From JAAZMU01 sp964547725 (GTDB taxonomy: Bacteria > Patescibacteriota > Minisyncoccia > Minisyncoccales > Minisyncoccaceae): a DNA stretch of 17,604 nucleotides. The stretch covers positions 1 through 17,604 of the forward strand of contig CAZJOO010000010.1 of assembly GCA_964547725.1 (NCBI GenBank), written 5' to 3'. The notes beneath the pieces were generated by a model that was not told the DNA's origin, did no database searches, and was given only the letters and a program-made list of their open reading frames with translations. Positions 13,460 through 17,604 of this stretch are shown here, one piece after another (within the stretch, counting starts at the first letter, position 1; the number at the start of each line of letters is the position of its first letter). The position numbers and the translations under genes were made by a program.

Positions 13460-15457
13460 TTATTTCTTAACTTCCCATTCTGGGTTTTGTATTAATTTAC
13501 TGATTATTTTATCTTGAATTTCATTTATCTCTTTATTTTCAAGACCTCTCTTACTTGATTGTAAGTAGATTCTAAAAGTAAAAGTTTTTAAATCTTCATT
13601 ACTATATATATCTAAAAGTTCAATTCTTTTAATCAACTTGCTTTCTGAATTTTTTATCACCTCAATTACTTCTTGAACAAAAGTATGAGCTGGAACAATT
13701 ATCGAAACGTCTCTTGTTGCGATTGGATAAAGAGAAATGTGATTAAACTTTTTCTCTTTTACTATTTCGTTTTTCAAAGCTTCGAAATCAAGTTCAAATA
13801 AAACAGGGTCTATGTTTAAGTCCAAAGATTCTAAAACATATCCTGATAAATGTCCGATAACACCAATTTCCTTTTTGTTTATCTTTATTATAGCAGATTT
13901 CTTCTGACTTAAAAAGCTTTCTTTTGTATTAGGAACATATTCAATATTTTTCACATTAAAGCTCTTGAATACTTCTTCTAAAAATCCTTTAAGTTCAGAA
14001 TAATCATTTGAGGAAATCAATCCTGAAATAACTCTTCTCTCAGACAATGAACCATTCTTCTTGAAAGACTTACCAATTTCATAAATTTTAATATCTTTCT
14101 CAAACCTTAAATTAAGTTTTAAATTTTTTATTAAATTAGGCAAAAGAGATGGAGCTAAATATTCAGAATCAACGGTGATTGGATTTTGAATCTCTATTAG
14201 TTTTGATAAATTAAAAGCTTCCTTATACTCTTCTCCAATAAAAGGATAGTTATAAACTTCTGTAAAATTAAGTTCTTTAAAAACAAGTTCTAATTGATTA
14301 ATTAAATCAACGTCTTCGTTTCTAATAATCTTCTCGTCTGACAAAGGAAGAATTGGTTTTATTTTATCATAACCATAAATTCTACCAATCTCTTCGATTA
14401 AATTCTCTTCAATTGAAATATCTTTCCTAAAAGAAGGAATCAAGAGCTGAAGAACATCTTTTTCTTCTTTCAAAATCTCAAAACCCAAACTTCTTAGAAT
14501 TTTCTTTACTTCCTTTAAAGGAATTTCTGCTCCCAAAAATCTGTCTACATAATCTAGACGCAATGATATTTTCCTAGCTTTTTCTTTTTCTTGATACACA
14601 TCTACGATTCCTTTAAGAATCTCTGCTCCAGCCAATTCTTGAATTAAAGAAGCCACCCTATCCAAAGCAATAACTGTTAGCTCCGGATCAATATTGTGCT
14701 CAAATCTAAAAGAAGAATCTGTTCTTATTTTAATTTTTTTAGAAGTCTTTGAAATCATAGACCCTTCAAAATTAGCTGCTTCAAGAACAATAGCTTTTGT
14801 TTCTTTTCCTATCTCTGCTTTTTTACCACCTTTAATTCCTGCAATCACTAAGGCGTCTTTTTCGTCTCTAATGGTAAGCATACTCTCATCTAAAATAACT
14901 TCCTGGTCTGAAAGAGTGATAAACTTTTCTCCTTTCTTTGCTTTCTCAACAATAATCTTTTTGTTCTCAGAAAGCTTTTCGTAGTCATAGGCATGAAGAG
15001 GTTGTCCTAATTCAAGCATGACATAATTAGTAGCATCAACAACATTATTAATTGAAGAAACGCCACATTTATTTAAACTATTTTTTAGCCATTCAGGAGA
15101 TTCTTTTATTTTAATTCCAGTCAAAACTCTGGCTGAATACCTAATACAACCGCTACCCCTAACTTCAACTGATAGAAAACTATTAACGTCTTGCGTTTTA
15201 TCCTCAGTCAATTCATTTACACAAATATCGTTTAGTTTTAATCCTAAAATAGCCGAACACTCTCGAGCAATACCAAAATGGCTCAAAGCATCGCTTCCTC
15301 TGTCAGGAGTTACTTTAACGTCAAATGTAAAATCATCCTTATACTCCTTAGGGTCTTCTACCTCAAAAGCATGAAGCGTTATCGCCTCCATCAATTCTTT
15401 TGGCTCTATGAGTTTTTCTTTTAAAAAAGTACTTAAAAGTTTGTATGAAATAATCAT
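13460..15457 (-). CDS. pheT: Phenylalanine-tRNA ligase beta subunit without OB (B2) domain
   Basis: PheT is the structural and editing subunit of the (alpha-beta)2 PheRS. At 665 residues it is shorter than the usual ~790. The first ~35 residues match domain B1 (LLSTFLKEKL, TLHAFEVED) and run directly at ~36-43 into VKVTPDRGSDALSHFGIARE, which normally comes after the ~110-residue EMAP II/OB tRNA-binding domain; that domain is absent. The B3/B4 editing region (NNVVDATNYVMLELGQPLHAYD), B5 (IPLKEVKKILRSLGFEI, SFRKDISIEENLIEEIGRIYGYD) and the C-terminal ferredoxin-like anticodon-binding domain (YPIATRDVSIIV, FRIYLQS) are present. It follows pheS by 2 bases and precedes gyrB by 4. Confidence 0.95.
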   Translation of the reverse strand: MIISYKLLSTFLKEKLIEPKELMEAITLHAFEVEDPKEYKDDFTFDVKVTPDRGSDALSHFGIARECSAILGLKLNDICVNELTEDKTQDVNSFLSVEVRGSGCIRYSARVLTGIKIKESPEWLKNSLNKCGVSSINNVVDATNYVMLELGQPLHAYDYEKLSENKKIIVEKAKKGEKFITLSDQEVILDESMLTIRDEKDALVIAGIKGGKKAEIGKETKAIVLEAANFEGSMISKTSKKIKIRTDSSFRFEHNIDPELTVIALDRVASLIQELAGAEILKGIVDVYQEKEKARKISLRLDYVDRFLGAEIPLKEVKKILRSLGFEILKEEKDVLQLLIPSFRKDISIEENLIEEIGRIYGYDKIKPILPLSDEKIIRNEDVDLINQLELVFKELNFTEVYNYPFIGEEYKEAFNLSKLIEIQNPITVDSEYLAPSLLPNLIKNLKLNLRFEKDIKIYEIGKSFKKNGSLSERRVISGLISSNDYSELKGFLEEVFKSFNVKNIEYVPNTKESFLSQKKSAIIKINKKEIGVIGHLSGYVLESLDLNIDPVLFELDFEALKNEIVKEKKFNHISLYPIATRDVSIIVPAHTFVQEVIEVIKNSESKLIKRIELLDIYSNEDLKTFTFRIYLQSSKRGLENKEINEIQDKIISKLIQNPEWEVKK

Positions 15458-15459
15458 AA

Positions 15460-16506
15460 TTAAAATTGCTTTAAAAATCTTAAATCGCCGCTATGAAACC
15501 ATCTAATATTGTCTACTCTTGATTTCATCATTGCGAGTCTATCAACAGAAACTCCAAAAGCAAAACCAGTTACTTCTTTTGGGTTTAATCCACAGTTTTT
15601 TAAAACATTAGGATGAACCATTCCCCCTCCTAAAATCTCTAACCATCCTTCTCCAGAGCACACAGAGCAGCCTTTTTGATTACAAACAAGACAACTCATA
15701 TCAACTTCAAATCCAGGCTCTACAAATGGAAAGTAGCTAGGCCTTAACCTAATCTTTACTTCTGTATTTTTAAAATATTCTTGTAAGAATCTTTCAAGTA
15801 CTGCTTTTAAGTTAGCCACAGAAACGTCTTTGTCTACATATAGTCCTTCAATTTGATAAAAACAAACTTCATGTCTATCGTCAGTTGCTTCACACCTAAA
15901 AACTCTTCCAGGAGCGACAATCTTTATTGGTGGCTTGTGAGTTTCCATGTATCTTGTTTGAATATTAGAAGTATGAGTTCTTAAAACAAGTTTTTCTTTT
16001 TGAGATAATTCTTCTCTTCCTTTTTGTTTAACAAAAAAAGTGTCTTGCATTTCTCTTGCTGGATGGTTTAAAGGAAAATTCAAAGCATCAAAGTTGTGCC
16101 ACTCATCTTCTACCTCTGGTCCTTCAATAATAGAAAAACCCATAAGAGCAAAAATGTCTTCGAGTTCCTTTTTGGCAGAAGACAAGGGATGGATGTGCCC
16201 CCTTTCTACTTTTTTCCCAGGAATAGTAATATCTAAAAACTCTTTTTCTTCCCTCTTTTGAATCTCGGAAAGTTTAAAAGCTTTTTTCTTTAATAGTATT
16301 TTATTTTCTAGAAAATTTGATAGTTCATTAAGTTTAACACCCAAGTCTTTTCTTTCTTCCGCGCTAAGCCCTTTCATGGATGATGATAACTCTCTGATTC
16401 TTCCTTTTTTTCCTAAATATTCTTTTTCTATAATAGTAAGTCCTTCTAAATTAACAACTTTTTCTAATTTATCAGAAACTTCATTTTTAAGATTTTCTAT
16501 TGTCAT
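15460..16506 (-). CDS. pheS: Phenylalanine-tRNA ligase alpha subunit
   Basis: PheS is the catalytic subunit that charges tRNA(Phe). From MTIENL it has 348 residues: an N-terminal coiled-coil arm for tRNA (to ~85), HIHPLSSAKKELEDIF, WHNFDALNFPLNHPAREMQD, motif 2 (LRTHTSNIQTRYM; RVFRCEATD) and motif 3 (GFAFGVSVDRLAMMK). A four-cysteine knuckle CLVCNQKGCSVC precedes GWLEILGGGMVHPNV, which E. coli PheS lacks. The frame is open back to a TTG at 16542, but that TTG is the start of the predicted -35 box and the ATG at 16506 matches the family N-terminus, so the ATG is chosen. A terminator and a promoter precede it. Confidence 0.96.
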   Translation of the reverse strand: MTIENLKNEVSDKLEKVVNLEGLTIIEKEYLGKKGRIRELSSSMKGLSAEERKDLGVKLNELSNFLENKILLKKKAFKLSEIQKREEKEFLDITIPGKKVERGHIHPLSSAKKELEDIFALMGFSIIEGPEVEDEWHNFDALNFPLNHPAREMQDTFFVKQKGREELSQKEKLVLRTHTSNIQTRYMETHKPPIKIVAPGRVFRCEATDDRHEVCFYQIEGLYVDKDVSVANLKAVLERFLQEYFKNTEVKIRLRPSYFPFVEPGFEVDMSCLVCNQKGCSVCSGEGWLEILGGGMVHPNVLKNCGLNPKEVTGFAFGVSVDRLAMMKSRVDNIRWFHSGDLRFLKQF

Positions 16507-16513
16507 ATTAACA

Positions 16514-16542
16514 ATTTTAGCTGAAAACGAATAAAAAAGCAA
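16514..16542 (-). promoter_or_regulatory. Predicted promoter for pheS-pheT-gyrB, leaderless type
   Basis: On the minus strand TTGCTT (16542-16537), 17 bases, then TAAAAT (16519-16514). Seven bases separate the -10 box from the pheS ATG (16506). It lies directly after the terminator of the small-gene unit, as expected for the head of a new operon. Confidence 0.6.
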
Positions 16543-16549
16543 CTCTTTG

Positions 16550-16583
16550 AAAATAAAAAAAGGTGAGCTTTATTTTAAAACTC
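16550..16583 (-). terminator. Intrinsic terminator after the small unknown gene pair
   Basis: On the minus strand GAGTTTTA (16583-16576) pairs with TAAAGCTC (16572-16565) with one G-U pair and a 3-base AAA loop. It is followed by ACC, seven Ts and ATTTT. It starts 2 bases after the stop of the upstream gene. Confidence 0.6.
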
Positions 16584-16585
16584 CC

Positions 16586-16858
16586 TCAAATTGTTTTAGG
16601 TTCTTTTTCGATTTCTTTTTCAAGATTTTTTATTGATTCTTCTGCAAGACTTCGAAGTTTAAGAAACTCTTCGGGACAATTCCCTAGTTTTTCTAATAAG
16701 AACAGTTGATTCTTTAAATCAGAACACAAGATTCTTAATGGTCTAAATTCTCCATTCCTTTTGAACGTATGAATGACATACTCTGTAGCATTTACAGATA
16801 GAATAAACTCCACCACATCAAACGTTTTGACTTCTTCTTCTTTTTTAGAAATACTCAA
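16586..16858 (-). CDS. Small acidic helical protein of unknown function
   Basis: A 90-residue predicted soluble protein with no signal or membrane segment. A short beta-like first half (FDVVEFILSVNATEYVIHTF) is followed by helices ending in a Glu/Lys-rich stretch (EESIKNLEKEIEKEPK). I recognise no family. The only plausible start is TTG at 16858, supported by a consensus Shine-Dalgarno AGGAGG (16871-16866) 7 bases upstream. A 5-bp hairpin TCCTT-TTTT-AAGGA could cover part of that site. It lies after another small gene on the same strand and is closed by a terminator, so it looks like a real small-gene unit. Confidence 0.65.
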   Translation of the reverse strand: MSISKKEEEVKTFDVVEFILSVNATEYVIHTFKRNGEFRPLRILCSDLKNQLFLLEKLGNCPEEFLKLRSLAEESIKNLEKEIEKEPKTI

Positions 16859-16889
16859 TTTAATCCCTCCTTAAAAAAGGACTATTTTT

Positions 16890-16918
16890 GTAGTAACATA
16901 AAAGAAAAAAGTTGTCGA
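16890..16918 (-). promoter_or_regulatory. Weak candidate promoter for the 90-residue protein
   Basis: TCGACA (16918-16913), 17 bases, TACTAC (16895-16890) with a TG just upstream on the minus strand. The -10 is poor. The gene may instead be co-transcribed with the upstream small gene. Confidence 0.25.
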
Positions 16919-16926
16919 GTGAAAAT

Positions 16927-16950
16927 GAAAGTTCTAAATTAAAAACTTTC
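16927..16950 (-). other. Hairpin spanning the stop codon of the 87-residue gene
   Basis: GAAAGTT and AACTTTC form a perfect 7-bp stem with a 10-base loop that contains the stop codon. Only a short ATTTTC follows on the minus strand, so it would be a weak terminator or an RNA-end stabiliser at best. Confidence 0.3.
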
Positions 16951-17202
16951 CATTTCTTCAACAACTACTTCTAAAAATTCCTGAGTCCCTTTGGCTTCAT
17001 TGATTATTACTTCAAATAGTTCACTGTTCTCTGAACAAGATAATCTCTGTTCTTCTAGAATAGAAAGTAAATCTTTGTAAAGCTCAACGAATGATGCTTT
17101 TTCTTTTAAGCTGAGACTCTTGTCCATCAAATCACTAAAGTCGTGAATCGAATGACTAGTTTTTTTAAGCTCAGCCACATTCTTAGGAATTAATAATTGC
17201 AT
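16939..17202 (-). CDS. Small acidic protein of unknown function
   Basis: An 87-residue predicted soluble, mostly helical acidic protein (FVELYKDLLSILEEQ, then EFLEVVVEEMESF). I recognise no family. The frame is open to a TTG at 17214, but the ATG at 17202 is chosen because GGAGG (17211-17207 region) with a 5-6 base spacer sits directly before it. A promoter with extended -10 gives a leader of ~14 nt holding just that site. Both this and the next gene are ~90 residues, acidic and helical, with a loosely similar Leu-Glu...Cys...Glu-rich second half, so they might be distant paralogues; I cannot establish it by eye. Confidence 0.65.
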   Translation of the reverse strand: MQLLIPKNVAELKKTSHSIHDFSDLMDKSLSLKEKASFVELYKDLLSILEEQRLSCSENSELFEVIINEAKGTQEFLEVVVEEMESF

Positions 17203-17222
17203 TTTTTCCTCCAACTGTTTTC

Positions 17223-17250
17223 CTTATACCATATTTTAAAGTATAAACAA
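17223..17250 (-). promoter_or_regulatory. Predicted promoter for the small-gene unit
   Basis: On the minus strand TTGTTT (17250-17245), 16 bases, then TATAAG (17228-17223) preceded by TGG (extended -10). The -35 box overlaps the tail of the preceding terminator. The start near 17216 is ~14 nt before the ATG at 17202. Confidence 0.55.
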
Positions 17251-17274
17251 GGAGACCTTGAATGGTCTCCTGTT
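17246..17274 (-). terminator. Intrinsic terminator after the partial surface-protein gene
   Basis: GGAGACC (17251-17257) and GGTCTCC (17264-17270) form a perfect 7-bp GC-rich stem with a 6-base loop, extended by AACA/TGTT around one bulged base. The minus-strand exit reads TTGTTTATACTTT, giving a modest U-rich tail. The gap 17203-17322 otherwise holds only the promoter above and AT-rich sequence. Confidence 0.6.
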
Positions 17275-17322
17275 AATAAAATTTATATATAAATCAAAAA
17301 TACATCTTGTCTTTTTTAAATA

Positions 17323-17604
17323 TTAATCCTTAACACATCGAATGCTACTATAATATGCGGATAATGTTGCTGATGATAAATTTTGTATAAGAATAGTCGG
17401 CATCGAAGAGCCAAAATATTCATGACCAGTAGACTGCCAATAATAGCCGTAAGCACCTGCGTTGGCATAAGAACTAGTTGCAAAAACACCTCCCAACAAA
17501 GCATCAAAACCACTTCCCCCTCCTACTTGAAGTGCTGTTCCTGCCGGACTACAATTCCAAGCTCCAATTGTTGAACAACTTGTTCCATAAAGACTGTTTA
17601 AAGC
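17323..17604 (-). CDS. C-terminal end of a surface protein with Fibrobacter-major-paralogous-like domain (partial)
   Basis: The frame is open from the right window edge to a TAA at 17323-17325, giving 93 residues and no start. The sequence is rich in Gly, Ser, Tyr and Ala with the pattern GAYGYYWQSTGHEYFG, then SSATLSAYYSSIRCVKD at the end. The YYW(Q/S)ST motif and terminal S-(I/V)-RCVKD are typical of the Fibrobacter succinogenes major paralogous (FISUMP) / DUF1566-like domains of exported proteins. In CPR genomes, as I recall, such domains often sit behind a prepilin-type N-terminus; that part lies outside the window. The two Cys pairs suggest disulfides and an extracellular location. A terminator follows. 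Confidence 0.75.
   Translation of the reverse strand, partial: ALNSLYGTSCSTIGAWNCSPAGTALQVGGGSGFDALLGGVFATSSYANAGAYGYYWQSTGHEYFGSSMPTILIQNLSSATLSAYYSSIRCVKD

Noticed and set aside
15460..16542. PheS with a 12-residue N-terminal extension from TTG at 16542
   Set aside because: The TTG is the predicted -35 box and the extension is not part of the PheS family; the ATG at 16506 fits better.
17281..17294. Perfect AT palindrome ATTTATATATAAAT
   Set aside because: It lies in a very AT-rich stretch where such palindromes arise easily, with no second copy or neighbouring operator-like sequence.
17316..17513. Minus-strand frame of 65 codons at the right edge
   Set aside because: It overlaps in another frame the clearly recognisable C-terminal domain ending SIRCVKD at 17323, which is the real coding frame.
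1..17604. Alternative genetic code with TGA read as glycine
   Set aside because: TGA ends tsf, tmk and the first prepilin at the expected family lengths, and no in-frame TGA is needed in any gene.
1..17604. CRISPR array, insertion sequence, phage or toxin-antitoxin module
   Set aside because: No spaced direct repeats, transposase motifs, terminal inverted repeats around genes or integrase signatures were seen; the two small unknown genes lack recognisable toxin or antitoxin motifs.

Overview
The window reads as part of a small AT-rich bacterial genome of the Candidate Phyla Radiation (Patescibacteria, most likely Parcubacteria-like). This is inferred from gene content and not from a tree. 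The signs are very tight packing with overlapping genes, informational proteins that have lost whole domains (release factor 1 without domain 1, PheT without its OB domain, a 194-residue EF-Ts), no rplA after rplK, LamG-bearing prepilins, and a MltB-like transglycosylase fused to a PcsB/EnvC-like coiled coil. TGA ends several genes (tsf, tmk, the first pilin), so the standard bacterial code applies and not the TGA=Gly code of Gracilibacteria/SR1.

Layout from left to right. (1) A minus-strand unit rpsB-tsf-small membrane protein, whose last stop codon abuts the 5' base of a tRNA-Thr(UGU) cut by the window edge. (2) A minus-strand prepilin with a LamG domain, with its promoter back to back with plus-strand signals. 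The 229-base gap holds two hairpins, the second terminator-like, which may form a small RNA or an L31 leader. (3) The only plus-strand genes, rpmE-prfA, which converge on the next unit at a bidirectional terminator. (4) A long minus-strand series, in transcription order: pheS, pheT, gyrB, a second LamG prepilin, secE, nusG, rplK, dcd, tmk, deoC, gatB, rplY (bL25/CTC) and a coiled-coil lytic transglycosylase. Internal promoters are visible before secE and rplY. (5) Two small unknown genes with strong Shine-Dalgarno sites between terminators. (6) The C-terminal end of a surface-type protein with a Fibrobacter-major-paralogous-like domain, cut by the right edge.

Most genes serve translation (S2, L11, L25, L31, EF-Ts, RF1, PheRS, GatB, tRNA-Thr), with transcription (NusG), secretion (SecE), DNA topology (GyrB) and a short deoxynucleotide block (Dcd, Tmk, DeoC). 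Surface genes are inserted between them: two paralogous LamG prepilins, the partial C-terminal domain, and the wall hydrolase.

The most notable points are a thymidylate kinase whose P-loop lacks the lysine, an RF1 reduced to domains 2-4, a PheT without the OB domain, three promoters whose -10 box lies only 6-7 nt before an ATG (predicted leaderless mRNAs) against strong Shine-Dalgarno sites on the small unknown genes, and the structured region before rpmE. No CRISPR array, transposon or phage gene was seen.
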